In this document: positions 27,823 to 39,515 of the stretch, piece by piece
Numbering within the stretch: the stretch's first letter is position 1
Layout of the letters: each line of letters opens with the position of its first letter
Source: Rubrivivax sp.
GTDB taxonomy: Bacteria > Pseudomonadota > Gammaproteobacteria > Burkholderiales > Burkholderiaceae_C
NCBI GenBank assembly: GCA_027483705.1
Contig: JAIXTY010000280.1
Coordinates: 1-45,901, forward strand
DNA: 45,901 nt
Reading direction: 5' to 3'
The notes under the pieces: model-generated
Database searches by the model: none
What the model was told of the DNA's origin: nothing
Seen by the model: only the letters and a program-made list of their open reading frames with translations
Translations under genes and position numbers: made by a program

Positions 27823-30045
27823 GTGCAAGCATCTCTCATCCGCACCCTCGCCGCGGCTGCTGCCGCGCTGTCGCTCCAGGCCAGCCTGGCCGCCCCGGGC
27901 ACCCGCGTTGCCGGCGTCGTGCTGCCGCCGCCCTACGCCCCGTGCCCGGTGGTCGACACCCACTGGGGCGAGAAGGTCGAAGACCCATACCGCTGCCTCG
28001 AGAACACCGCCGATCCGGCCGTGCAGGCCTACATGAAGGCGCAGGCCGACGCCGCCGCGCAGGTGCTCGCGCGGCTGCCCGGCCGCGAGCGGCTGCTCAA
28101 GCGCATCCAGGAAATCGAGGCCGAGGTGCCGGCCAACGTGTCCGACCTGTCGCGCGACAACCGCGGCAACCTGTTCTACGAGAAGCGCCTGGCCGGCGAG
28201 AACCAGTTCAAGCTCGTCATGCGCCGTGGCGTCGACGGGCCGGAGACCGTGCTCGTCGATCCGGATCGCCTGGCCAAGCCGGGTGGTCCGCCGCGCGCCA
28301 TCGGCGGCTACGCGGCCAGCCGCGACGGCCGTCGCGTGGCCTACAGCATCTCGGCCGGGGGTGCGGAAATCGGCTCGCTGCACGTCATCGACACCGAGAC
28401 GGGCCGCGAACTGCTGCCGCCCATCGACCGCGTGCGCGGCGGTGGTGCGGTGAACTGGCTGCCCGACGGCAGCGGCTTCTTCGTCTCGCGGCTGGCGCCG
28501 GACTGGAACCAGCGTCCGCGGGCCGAGCGCTTCATGGACAACACGGTGTTCCTGCGCCGGCTGGCCGAGCCTGACGGCGACGTGCCGGTGTTCGGCCCGA
28601 CGGTGCACCCCGAACTGGGCCTCACGCGCTCGGACAACGCCTTCGTCGCCCTGCTCGACGACCAGCCACTGGCGCTGGCGGTGGTGTCGCACGGCGTCAG
28701 CCGGTACCGGTCGCTCTTCGTCGCCGATCGAGCGGCGCTGCTCGCCGGCAAGCCGGTGTGGCGCAAGGTGTTCGACCAGACGGCCCAGGTGGGCAGCGTC
28801 ACCGCCTACCAGGGCTGGCTGTACCTGCGCACCGCGCGCGACGCGCCGCGCCACCGGGTGCTGCGCGTGGCCCTGCCCGCGGCCGACCTGGCGCGCGCCG
28901 AAGAGCTTGTGCCGGCGGGTACCGGCGTCGTCACGGCCATCGCCGCCACGCCCGAGGGCCTGTACATCACGCGGCGCGACGGCGTGGCCGAGAAGCTGCT
29001 GCGGCTGCCGCACGGTGCACCGGTGGGCACCCAGCCCCGGGTGATCGCGCTGCCGGTGGAGGGCAACGTCTCGCTCGCCGACGCCGATTCGGCCATACCC
29101 GGCGTGGTGCTGGGCCTATCGGGCTGGACGCAGGCCCTGCGGCACTACGTGCTCAACCCGGGCGATGCCGCGCCGCGGCCGCTGGCCCTGGTACCGCCGG
29201 GCCGCTTCGACGTGCTCAGCGGCGTCACGGCGCGCGAGGTGATGGTGCGCAGCCACGACGGCGTGGAGGTGCCGATGTCCATCATGGCGCGCAGCGACAT
29301 CAAGCTCGACGGCTCGAACCCGACGCTGCTGTACGGCTACGCCGCCTACGGCACCGTCGAGGAGCCGTCGGCCAGCCCGCGGCTGCTGGCCTGGCTGGAG
29401 CAGGGTGGGGTGTTCGCGATCGTGCACGCGCGCGGCGGCGGCATCTTCGGCGACGCCTGGCACCAGGCGGGCCAGAAGACGACCAAGTTCAACTCCTGGC
29501 GCGACGGCATCGCCGCCGCCGAATGGCTCATCGCGCAGGGCTACACCTCGCGCTCGCGGCTGTCGGTGCAGGGCGGCAGCGCCGGTGGCATCTTCGTCGG
29601 CCGCGCGGCCACCGAGCGGCCCGACCTGTTCTCGGCGGCCGTCATCAGCGTCGGCAACCTCGACCAGATCCGCAGCGAGACGCGCGCCAACGGCGCGGCC
29701 AACATCCCGGAGTACGGCACCGTCAAGGTCGAGGCCGAGTTCCGCGCGCTGCGCAACAACAGCACCTACGAGAACATCCGCCCGGGCACCGACTACCCGG
29801 CGCTGCTGTTCGAGCACGGTGTCAACGACATCCGCGTCGACGTGTGGATGAGCACCAAGACGGCCACCCGCTTCCGCGCCGCCAACCCGCAGGGCCGGCC
29901 GGTGCTGATGCGCCTGGAAACCGACGCCGGCCACGGCGCCGGGGCCACGCGGCTGCAGGCGCAGCAGCGCGTCGCCGACCGCTGGGCCTTCCTGCTGTGG
30001 CGGGCGGGGGTGCCGGCGTTCCAGCCGGCCGACGCGCCGCGCTGA
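27823..30045 (+). CDS. exported prolyl oligopeptidase-family serine peptidase (S9A)
   Basis: This 740-residue protein has a Sec signal peptide (cleavage near SLAAP, about residue 24), a beta-propeller and a C-terminal alpha/beta-hydrolase domain. The catalytic triad is visible: Ser586 in GGSAGG, Asp669 in HGVNDIRV and His704 in DAGHGAG. The N-terminal DPYRCLENTADPAVQAYMKAQ phrase is typical of prolyl oligopeptidases. The protein is therefore probably periplasmic and cleaves short proline-containing peptides. The start is GTG at 27823 with only a weak GGAAA upstream; it keeps the whole signal peptide. The neighbouring lipoprotein gene ends 62 bases upstream. Confidence 0.92.
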   Translation: MQASLIRTLAAAAAALSLQASLAAPGTRVAGVVLPPPYAPCPVVDTHWGEKVEDPYRCLENTADPAVQAYMKAQADAAAQVLARLPGRERLLKRIQEIEAEVPANVSDLSRDNRGNLFYEKRLAGENQFKLVMRRGVDGPETVLVDPDRLAKPGGPPRAIGGYAASRDGRRVAYSISAGGAEIGSLHVIDTETGRELLPPIDRVRGGGAVNWLPDGSGFFVSRLAPDWNQRPRAERFMDNTVFLRRLAEPDGDVPVFGPTVHPELGLTRSDNAFVALLDDQPLALAVVSHGVSRYRSLFVADRAALLAGKPVWRKVFDQTAQVGSVTAYQGWLYLRTARDAPRHRVLRVALPAADLARAEELVPAGTGVVTAIAATPEGLYITRRDGVAEKLLRLPHGAPVGTQPRVIALPVEGNVSLADADSAIPGVVLGLSGWTQALRHYVLNPGDAAPRPLALVPPGRFDVLSGVTAREVMVRSHDGVEVPMSIMARSDIKLDGSNPTLLYGYAAYGTVEEPSASPRLLAWLEQGGVFAIVHARGGGIFGDAWHQAGQKTTKFNSWRDGIAAAEWLIAQGYTSRSRLSVQGGSAGGIFVGRAATERPDLFSAAVISVGNLDQIRSETRANGAANIPEYGTVKVEAEFRALRNNSTYENIRPGTDYPALLFEHGVNDIRVDVWMSTKTATRFRAANPQGRPVLMRLETDAGHGAGATRLQAQQRVADRWAFLLWRAGVPAFQPADAPR

Positions 30046-30161
30046 GGCGCCGGCAACGCCGGGAAACGCCCGAGCAACGCCCCCTTCGCACACTGCCGGC
30101 ACGGGCTCGCCGCGCCGGCCGGCGCGGTGGCCCGCCACCTCGAAGCGAAGGGAGCCTTGCC

Positions 30162-30950
30162 ATGCCGATAGCCCAGCCTGTCCGTCCGTCCCGCACCGCT
30201 GCCGCCGTGCGCGGCATCACCGCCACCGTGTTCCTGAGCCTGGCCGCGGCCCTGGCTGCCCCGGGGGCACAGGCCGCCGCGGTGGTCATCAACTCGGCGT
30301 CGTACTTCGGCGGCCGCTCGGCCGACATCGACTTCGACACCGTCCCCGGCGGCGGCGCAACGGTCGCCGGCGCGCTGCTGGACCTGCAGTACGCCAGCCT
30401 GGGCGTGCGCTTCGCGTCCGAAGACGTGCCCGACACGCTGCAGACCACCGACCTGGCCGACGCCAGCGGGCGCTTCGGCTTTGCCATGCGCGTGCTGACC
30501 GCCGTGGGCGGTGGCGGCGTGCCCAGCAGCGGCCCGCACTACGCCAGCGGCCGCTTCTTCACGGGCGCCGGCGTCTCGGACCTGCGCATCGACTTCACCG
30601 ACCCCGTGACGGCCTTCGGCATGCAGATCATCGACAACGACTTCAGCACGGCCCGGCTGCAGGCCTTCGACGACGCCGGCGCGCTGCTGGGCAGCGTGAC
30701 GGTGCCGCAGGTCGGCGAGGGCGGCCGGGCCTTCTGGGGCCTGGATGTGGGCAGCGGCGCCCGCGTGCGCTACGTCATCCTCGACGGCGCCGGCGGCGCA
30801 GCGCTGGACAGCACTTTCATCGACGACCTGTTCTTCACGCGCGGGGCCGGCACGGCGGCCGTGCCGCTACCGGGCACCGGCGCGCTGGCCGCCCTCGGCC
30901 TGCTGGCGCTGGCCGCGCCCGCGGTGCGGCGCCGCGCTCAGCGGCCGTAA
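30162..30950 (+). CDS. PEP-CTERM sorting-signal protein
   Basis: This 262-residue exported protein has a signal peptide (cleavage near GAQAAA) and a C-terminal sorting signal: VPLPGTGALAALG, a short hydrophobic helix and a final arginine cluster. This is the PEP-CTERM/exosortase type with a Pro-Leu-Pro variant. The body is beta-rich, with aspartate-rich turns (IDFTDPVTAFGMQIIDNDFS) like those of other PEP-CTERM proteins. It is probably anchored at the surface or secreted with exopolysaccharide. AAGGGAG precedes the ATG at a good distance. No exosortase gene is in the window. The 3' end overlaps the convergent malQ gene by 13 bases. Confidence 0.87.
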   Translation: MPIAQPVRPSRTAAAVRGITATVFLSLAAALAAPGAQAAAVVINSASYFGGRSADIDFDTVPGGGATVAGALLDLQYASLGVRFASEDVPDTLQTTDLADASGRFGFAMRVLTAVGGGGVPSSGPHYASGRFFTGAGVSDLRIDFTDPVTAFGMQIIDNDFSTARLQAFDDAGALLGSVTVPQVGEGGRAFWGLDVGSGARVRYVILDGAGGAALDSTFIDDLFFTRGAGTAAVPLPGTGALAALGLLALAAPAVRRRAQRP

Positions 30951-32425
30951 AGCCGGCACAGCTCGGCCAGCCGGCCGGCGTGCCAGGGCTGCACCTGGCT
31001 CCACTGGAAGCGCCAGCGCCACCAGCCGCTTTCCTGGCCCGGGTAGTTCATGCGGCACTCGGTGGGCAGGGCCAGCACGTCCTGCATCGGGTGCACGGCG
31101 GTGTCGGCCACGCTCTTCATGGCGGAGCGGATCATCGTCCAGGGCATGTCGTGGCCGTCGGTGGCGAGGTAGCCGCGCGCGAAGTGGCGCTCGTGGTCGC
31201 TGGCCGTGGCCCACCAGCCGGCGACGGTGTCGTTGTCGTGCGTGCCGGTGTAGACCACGGTGTCGGGCTCGTGGTTGTGCGGCAGGAAGCGGTCGGTGGC
31301 GTCGCCGCCGAACGCGAACTGCAGGATGCGCATGCCCGGCAGGCCGAACTTCTTGCGCAGCGCGTCGACGTCGGGCGTGATCACGCCCAGGTCCTCGGCA
31401 ATGATGGGCATCGGCCCCAGCGCCTTGGCGATGGCCTTGAACAGCGGCTCGCCCGGGCCGGGCACCCAGCGGCCCTTGACGGCGGTGGGCTCGCTGGCCG
31501 GGATCTCCCAGTAGCCGGCAAAGCCGCGGAAGTGGTCGATGCGGACGATGTCAACCAGTTCGAAGGTTCGGCGGATGCGCTCCACCCACCAGGCATAGCC
31601 GTCCTTGGCGTGTTCGCTCCAGCGGTACAGCGGATTGCCCCAGCGCTGGCCGGTGGCGCTGAAGAAGTCCGGCGGCACGCCGGCCACGACCGTGGGCTTG
31701 CCGGCGGCGTCGAGCTCGAACAGGTGCTGGTTGGCCCAGACCTCGGCCGAGAGGTAGGCGATGAAGATCGGCGTGTCGCCGACGATCTGCACGCCCTTCC
31801 CGTTGGCGTAGGCGCGCAGCTTCATCCACTGGCGGAAGAAGCGCCACTGCGCGAACTCCCAGAAGTGGATGCGCTCGGCGTGCGTGGCGCGCGCCGCGGC
31901 CAGTGCCGCGGGCTCGCGGTTGCGCAGCGGCGCAGCCCAGGTGTGCCAGTCGGCCCAGGCGAGGCTTTCGCACAGGCTCATGAAGAGGCTGAAGTCGGGC
32001 AGCCAGCTGGCCTGCTCGGCGCGGAAGCGTTCGAAGTCCTCGCGCTGCGCGGCCGTGCCGGCGGCGGCAAAGCGCCCTGCGGCCTTGTGCAGCCGCTCCA
32101 TGCGGAACGGGTAGACGTGCGCGTAATCCACGGCCTCGGCCACCAGGCCAGCGACGGGCTCGAGATCGGCCGCGTCGAGCCAGCCCTGCTGGTGCAGCTC
32201 GGCAAGTTCGACCAGCAGCACGTTGCCGGCGAAGGCCGAGTTGCTCATGTAGGGCGCGTTGCCAGGCCCGATGCCGGCCAGCGGCAGCACCTGCCACAGC
32301 TTCTGGCCGCCGGCCACGAGCCAGTCGACGAAGTGGTAGGCCTCGGCGCCGAGGTCGCCGCTGCCGTGCGGGCCGGGCAGGGAGGTGGGGTGCAGCAGCA
32401 CGCCGCTGGCACGGGGGAATCTCAT
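30938..32425 (-). CDS. malQ: 4-alpha-glucanotransferase (amylomaltase)
   Basis: This 495-residue GH77 enzyme moves maltodextrin segments between glucan chains. Conserved segments are present: PLAGIGPGNAPYMSNSAFAGN near the N-terminus, the nucleophile Asp in VRIDHFRGF, the acid/base Glu in IIAEDLGVITPDV, and GTHDNDTVAGWW. The length fits the standard form without the long N-terminal extension seen in E. coli MalQ. It is the last gene of glgP-glgB-glgX-malQ, 19 bases after glgX. There it can recycle the short maltodextrins left by phosphorylase and debranching. The last 13 bases overlap the convergent PEP-CTERM gene. Confidence 0.95.
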   Translation of the reverse strand: MRFPRASGVLLHPTSLPGPHGSGDLGAEAYHFVDWLVAGGQKLWQVLPLAGIGPGNAPYMSNSAFAGNVLLVELAELHQQGWLDAADLEPVAGLVAEAVDYAHVYPFRMERLHKAAGRFAAAGTAAQREDFERFRAEQASWLPDFSLFMSLCESLAWADWHTWAAPLRNREPAALAAARATHAERIHFWEFAQWRFFRQWMKLRAYANGKGVQIVGDTPIFIAYLSAEVWANQHLFELDAAGKPTVVAGVPPDFFSATGQRWGNPLYRWSEHAKDGYAWWVERIRRTFELVDIVRIDHFRGFAGYWEIPASEPTAVKGRWVPGPGEPLFKAIAKALGPMPIIAEDLGVITPDVDALRKKFGLPGMRILQFAFGGDATDRFLPHNHEPDTVVYTGTHDNDTVAGWWATASDHERHFARGYLATDGHDMPWTMIRSAMKSVADTAVHPMQDVLALPTECRMNYPGQESGWWRWRFQWSQVQPWHAGRLAELCRLYGR

Positions 32426-32444
32426 CGGGACAGTCTCCGTCGGT

Positions 32445-34541
32445 TCAGGGAGCCTCGTCGCGCAGCAGCATCACGCTGCGCGCGGGCAGATCGAGTTCGT
32501 GCCGGCCGCCGCGCACCCAGTTGCTGCGGCCGTCGGGCTGCGAGCTGTCGAGCTCGCACACCCACTGGCCAGGCGGCAGCCGGAAGCTGGCGTCCATGTC
32601 GCGGCCGTTGATCAGCAGCAGCAACGGCGCGCCGCCACGCCCCGGTGCGCCGATCCACGCGGCCATGATGCGCGACATGCGGTTGTTCCAGTGCTCCGGC
32701 GTCATCGGCTCGCCGGTGCGGCGCAGCCACGCCAGGTCTTGCCGGCCCTTGGCGTCGAGCAGGCCGGTGTACCAGCGCGGCGCCAGCGGCAAGAGGCGCT
32801 GGCGCAGGGCCACGACGTGCGTGGTGTAGGCCAGCAGGCTCTGGTCGGCCGCGGCCCAGTCGATCCAGGTGATCGCGTTGTCCTGGCAGTAGGGGTTGTT
32901 GTTGCCCTGCTGCGAGTGGCCCAGTTCGTCGCCGGCGGCCAGCATCGGCGTGCCCTGGCTCAGCAGCAGGCTGGCCAGCAGCGCGCGCTGCAGCCGGGCG
33001 CGGCGTGCGAGCACGTCGGGGTCGGTGGTGGGGCCCTCCCAGCCGCCGTTCCAGCTGAGGTTGTGGCCGTGGCCGTCGCGGTTGCCTTCGCCGTTGGCCT
33101 CGTTGTGGCGCAGGTCGTAGCTCACCAGGTCGGCCAGCGTGAAGCCGTCGTGGCTGACGATGTAGTTGATGCTCTCCAGCGGCGAGCGTTGGCGCGGCTG
33201 GTAGAGGTCGCTGCTGCCGGCCAGGCGCAGCGCGAACTCGCCGCGCGTGCAGTCGCCGCCCAGCCAGAAGGCGCGCGCCGTGTCGCGGAAGCGGTCGTTC
33301 CACTCCTGCCAGCCGCGTGGGAACTGGCCGAGCTGGTAGCCGCTCGGGCCCACGTCCCAGGGCTCGGCCACCAGGCGCACGCCCTGCAGCACGGGGTCCT
33401 GCAGCACGGCCTTGAAGAAGGGGTTGCTGCGGTCGAAGCCGTGGTCGCCACGGCCCAGCACCGGGGCGAGATCGAAGCGGAAGCCGTCGACGCCGTAGTG
33501 CTGCACCCAGTGGCGCAGGCTGTCCATCACCATCTGCAGCATGCGCGGGTGGCGGATGTCGAGCGTGTTGCCGCAGCCCGTCCAGTTCTCGTAGTGCTGC
33601 TTCGAGTGCTCCACCAGGCGGTAGCAGCTGGCGTTGTCCAGGCCGCGCCAGGCCAGCGTGGGGCCGCGCTCGTCGCCCTCGGGCGTGTGGTTGTAGACCA
33701 CGTCGAGCAGCACCTCGATGCCGGCTTCGTGCAGACGGCGCACCAGGGCGCGGAACTCGTCGCGCACGCCAGCCCCGGTGGTGGCCGCGGCGTAGCGCGG
33801 CTCGGGGCAGAAGAAGCCCAGCGTGTTGTAGCCCCAGTAGTTGACGAGCCCACGTGCCGCCAGGTGCGCCTCGTCGAGGTGCTGCTGAACGGGCAGAAGG
33901 CACACGGTGCTCACGCCCAGGCGCTGCAGGTGCGCGATGGCCGCGTCGTGCGCCAGGCCCGCGTAGGTGCCGCGCAGCGCCTCGGGCACGCCCGGCAGCT
34001 GCTTGGTGAAGCCGCGGACGTGCAGCTCGTAGATCAGCGTGTCGGCGCCTGCGGCCTGCGCAAGCCGCGCCACGGCGGGTTCGTCGCTGCCCACGACGCG
34101 GGCCTTGAACGCGAACGCGGCGTTGTCGCGCGTGTCCAGGTGCTGCGGGTGCTCGCGGTCGGCGCCGAAGTGCGGGCCGTTCCAGTCGAAGCCGCCCGGC
34201 GGCGCGACGATCTCGCGCGCCCAGGGGTCGAGCAGCAGCTTGTGCGGGTTGAAGCGGTGGCCGCGGTCGGGCCGCCAGGGGCCGTGCGCACGCAGGCCGT
34301 ACACCAGGCCGGCGCCGGCTTCGGGCAGGCGGCCGTGGAACACGTCGCCGCTGCGGCCCGGCAAGGGTAGGCGCTGCTGCTCGATGCGGCCGTCGGCGTC
34401 GAACAGGCACAGCTCAATGCGCGTGGCGTGCTGCGAGAAGACCGCGACGTTGACGCCGTCGCCGTCGACCGTCGCGCCCAGGGGCCAGGCGCGGCCCGCC
34501 TCGAGCACGGCACCGGCGGCGGCATGGCGCGCCGTGTCCAT
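32445..34541 (-). CDS. glgX: glycogen debranching enzyme
   Basis: This 698-residue GH13 isoamylase-type enzyme hydrolyses alpha-1,6 branches after phosphorylase has shortened the outer chains. It has an N-terminal CBM48-like domain (NVAVFSQHATRIELCLFD), then the catalytic barrel with DVVYNHTPEG, nucleophile Asp in DGFRFDLAPVLG, acid Glu in RLVAEPWDVGP and SHDGFTLADL. It is slightly longer than E. coli GlgX (657). The start codon lies one base after the glgB stop codon region, so the genes are coupled. In this operon it works between GlgP and MalQ. Confidence 0.95.
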   Translation of the reverse strand: MDTARHAAAGAVLEAGRAWPLGATVDGDGVNVAVFSQHATRIELCLFDADGRIEQQRLPLPGRSGDVFHGRLPEAGAGLVYGLRAHGPWRPDRGHRFNPHKLLLDPWAREIVAPPGGFDWNGPHFGADREHPQHLDTRDNAAFAFKARVVGSDEPAVARLAQAAGADTLIYELHVRGFTKQLPGVPEALRGTYAGLAHDAAIAHLQRLGVSTVCLLPVQQHLDEAHLAARGLVNYWGYNTLGFFCPEPRYAAATTGAGVRDEFRALVRRLHEAGIEVLLDVVYNHTPEGDERGPTLAWRGLDNASCYRLVEHSKQHYENWTGCGNTLDIRHPRMLQMVMDSLRHWVQHYGVDGFRFDLAPVLGRGDHGFDRSNPFFKAVLQDPVLQGVRLVAEPWDVGPSGYQLGQFPRGWQEWNDRFRDTARAFWLGGDCTRGEFALRLAGSSDLYQPRQRSPLESINYIVSHDGFTLADLVSYDLRHNEANGEGNRDGHGHNLSWNGGWEGPTTDPDVLARRARLQRALLASLLLSQGTPMLAAGDELGHSQQGNNNPYCQDNAITWIDWAAADQSLLAYTTHVVALRQRLLPLAPRWYTGLLDAKGRQDLAWLRRTGEPMTPEHWNNRMSRIMAAWIGAPGRGGAPLLLLINGRDMDASFRLPPGQWVCELDSSQPDGRSNWVRGGRHELDLPARSVMLLRDEAP

Positions 34542-34542
34542 C

Positions 34543-36720
34543 TCAGCGCACGAGCTCCAGGTAGACGGTGGCCAGCGGCGGCACGTTCAGCACCACGCTC
34601 TGCGGCCGGCCGTGGCTGTGGACGGCCTCGGTGCTGCACTCGCCCAGCGGCGTGCCGACGTCGCTGCCGCCGTAGTGGCGGCTGTCGGTGTTGAGCCGCT
34701 CGACCCAGCGCCCTGCCGCCGGCACGCCGAAGCGCTGGCCGTGGTGCACCACCGGCGCGAAGTTGCACACCACCAGCATCTGCTCGCCGCCGCGGCCGTG
34801 CCGCACGAAGACCAGCAGGCTGCGGCGCGCGTCGTCGTGCTCGATCCACTCGAAGCCGGCGTGCGAGAAGTCCTGCGTGTGCAGCGCCGGGCTGGCCCGG
34901 TACAGGCGATTGAGGTCGCGCACCAGCTGCTGCACGCCGGCGTGGCGGCTGTCGTGCAGTTGGTGCCAGTCGAGGCTGCTGTCGTGGTTCCACTCGCGGC
35001 CCTGCGCGAATTCGCAGCCCATGAACAGCAGCTTCTTGCCCGGGTGCGCCCACATGAAGCCGTAGTACGCGCGCAGGTTGGCGAACTGCTGCCACGCATC
35101 GCCCGGCATGCGCGCAAGCAGGCTGCCCTTGCCGTGCACCACCTCATCGTGGCTGAGCGGCAGCACGAAGTTCTCGGTGAAGGCGTAGACGAGGCCGAAG
35201 GTCATCTCGCCGTGGTGATACGGCCGGTGGATGGGATCGCGGCCCATGTACTGCAGCGTGTCGTGCATCCAGCCCATGTTCCACTTGTAGTGGAAGCCCA
35301 GGCCGCCGGCATAGGTGGGCCGGCTCACGGCAGGGAAGGCGGTGCTCTCCTCGGCCAGCGTGATGGCCTGTGGGCGCTCGCCGCCGACGACCTCGTTCAC
35401 GCGCTTGAGCAGCGCGATGGCCTCCAGATTCTCGCGACCGCCGTGCACGTTGGGGATCCACTCCCCAGCCTTGCGGCTGTAGTCGCGGTACAGCATCGAG
35501 GCCACCGCGTCGACACGCAGACCGTCGATGCCGTAGCGCTCCAGCCAGTACAGCGCGCTGCCGACGAGGAAGTTGCGCACCTCCGTGCGGCCGAAGTTGT
35601 AGATGAGGGTATTCCAGTCGTTGTGGTAGCCCTCGCGCGGATCGGCGTACTCGAAGAGCGCCGTGCCGTCGAAGCGGGCCAGGCCGTGCGCGTCGGACGG
35701 AAAGTGCGCCGGCACCCAGTCGAGGATCACGCCCAGGCCGGCCGCGTGCGCGCGCTCGATGAAGCGCGTCAGGCCCTCGGGCCCGCCGAAGCGCGCCGTG
35801 GGCGAGAACATCCCCAGCGTCTGGTAGCCCCAGCTGCCGTCGAACGGGTGCTCGCTCACGGGCAGCAGCTCGAGGTGCGTGAAGCCCATGTTGGTGGCGT
35901 ACGGCACCAACTCGTCGGCCAATTCGTCCCAGGGTAGCCAGCGGTTGCCGTCTTCGGGCTTGCGGCGCCACGAGCCCAGGTGCACCTCGTAGATGCTGAC
36001 CGGCGCGTCCAGCGCGTTGGCGGCCTGGCGTGCGGGCGAGGGCGGCACGACGGCCGGCAGCGGCGCCACGCGGCTGGCGGTGGCCGGGCGCAGCTCGCTG
36101 GCGCGGGCGTAGGGGTCGGCCTTCTGCGGCAGCAGCTGGCCTTCGCGCGTGAGCAGCTCGAACTTGTACGCCGTGCCCTCGGCCACGCCGGGCACGAACA
36201 GCTCCCACACGCCGCACTCGCGGCGCAGGCGCATCGGGTGGCGGCGGCCGTCCCAGTGGTTGAAGTCGCCCACCACGCTCACGCGGCTGGCGTTGGGCGC
36301 CCACACCGCGAAGGCCGTGCCGGCGACGCCGTCCATCGTGCGCGGGTGCGCGCCCATCACCTCGAAGGGCCGCAGGTGCGTGCCTTCACCGAGCAGCCAC
36401 ACGTCCATCTCGCCCAGCACGGTGCCGAAGCGGTACGGGTCTTCGACCACGCTCTCGCCACCGCCTCCCCAGCGCACGCGCAGCTGGTAAGGGCCGCGCA
36501 CGGCGGTCTCGCCCTCGAACAGGTCATGCAGGCCATCGGCGTCGCGCCGCTGCAGTGGCCAGGCGTGCGGGCCGGCCACCACGCTCACGGCCACCGCGTG
36601 CGGCACGAAGGCGCGCACCCAGGTGGCGCCGTCGCCGCGGGCGTGTGGGCCGAGCACGGCAAACGGATCGCCGTGGCGGCCTTCGATGAGGGCGCGGGCT
36701 TCGGCCTTGTCCAGCTTCAT
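34543..36720 (-). CDS. glgB: 1,4-alpha-glucan branching enzyme
   Basis: This 725-residue enzyme makes alpha-1,6 branches in glycogen. It has two N-terminal carbohydrate-binding/CBM48-like regions ([40 protein letters not shown]), then the GH13 barrel with the nucleophile Asp in [12 protein letters not shown], acid Glu in LAEESTAFP, and [11 protein letters not shown]. The length equals that of E. coli GlgB (728). The ATG at 36720 is chosen because it begins the N-terminal domain and lies 16 bases after glgP; the 50 upstream in-frame residues fall within glgP. Confidence 0.95.
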   Translation of the reverse strand: MKLDKAEARALIEGRHGDPFAVLGPHARGDGATWVRAFVPHAVAVSVVAGPHAWPLQRRDADGLHDLFEGETAVRGPYQLRVRWGGGGESVVEDPYRFGTVLGEMDVWLLGEGTHLRPFEVMGAHPRTMDGVAGTAFAVWAPNASRVSVVGDFNHWDGRRHPMRLRRECGVWELFVPGVAEGTAYKFELLTREGQLLPQKADPYARASELRPATASRVAPLPAVVPPSPARQAANALDAPVSIYEVHLGSWRRKPEDGNRWLPWDELADELVPYATNMGFTHLELLPVSEHPFDGSWGYQTLGMFSPTARFGGPEGLTRFIERAHAAGLGVILDWVPAHFPSDAHGLARFDGTALFEYADPREGYHNDWNTLIYNFGRTEVRNFLVGSALYWLERYGIDGLRVDAVASMLYRDYSRKAGEWIPNVHGGRENLEAIALLKRVNEVVGGERPQAITLAEESTAFPAVSRPTYAGGLGFHYKWNMGWMHDTLQYMGRDPIHRPYHHGEMTFGLVYAFTENFVLPLSHDEVVHGKGSLLARMPGDAWQQFANLRAYYGFMWAHPGKKLLFMGCEFAQGREWNHDSSLDWHQLHDSRHAGVQQLVRDLNRLYRASPALHTQDFSHAGFEWIEHDDARRSLLVFVRHGRGGEQMLVVCNFAPVVHHGQRFGVPAAGRWVERLNTDSRHYGGSDVGTPLGECSTEAVHSHGRPQSVVLNVPPLATVYLELVR

Positions 36721-36736
36721 GCGGGCGTCGGCGCCG

Positions 36737-39193
<2,457 letters not shown>

Positions 39194-39301
39194 GGTCGGG
39201 GCGGCGCAAGGTTTGCTTGACACCGTGTCGGCCGGGGTTGGCGGGTGCGGTGAGTGTCCTGAACGGGGCGTGCAACGTCAACCCAAGCCCGGTGTTTTCT
39301 T

Positions 39302-39316
39302 TGTAGTTGCGCTACA
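39302..39316. promoter_or_regulatory. HexR-like operator 1
   Basis: TGTAGTTGCGCTACA is an inverted repeat with arms TGTAG and CTACA. It fits 14-15-bp HexR sites described as TGTARTWWWAYTACA in both arms; the central triplet and one base differ. It is 109 bases upstream of glgP. The regulator identity is inferred. Confidence 0.45.
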
Positions 39317-39467
39317 TGGCGTTCGCCTGGGCAGCCCTTGTCGAGCGCACGATGAAGTCAAAATAGTTGTTTTTTATCAGCAGGATAGCCTGCATTTCTA
39401 GCAAGCAACATCAACAACACAACGTGCACGACCCCTCGGATGCGGAGTTTCCTGGTTTCGGGATTCC

Positions 39468-39482
39468 TGTAGTTTTGCTGCA
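39468..39482. promoter_or_regulatory. HexR-like operator 2
   Basis: TGTAGTTTTGCTGCA shares TGTAGTT-GCT-CA with operator 1 and has one mismatch in the right arm. It ends 33 bases before the glgC ATG, where a bound repressor could block transcription or initiation. Confidence 0.4.
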
Positions 39483-39515
39483 TTCACGGGTGGGCCGGCT
39501 GCACCAGGAGACAGC

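Larger units (their letters stand above)
39194..39515. promoter_or_regulatory. divergent glgP / glgC regulatory region
   Basis: This 322-base gene-free stretch is clearly less GC-rich than its surroundings, especially 39290-39480 with runs such as GTTGTTTTTTATC. It must hold both divergent promoters, but I could not fix a -10/-35 pair with confidence. Two related 15-bp near-palindromes (39302-39316 and 39468-39482) stand out as operators. AGGAG lies just upstream of the glgC ATG. Confidence 0.7.

Noticed and set aside
32385-34370. 661-residue plus-strand open frame antisense to glgX
   Set aside because: A shadow frame of a conserved GH13 gene, with no domain of its own.
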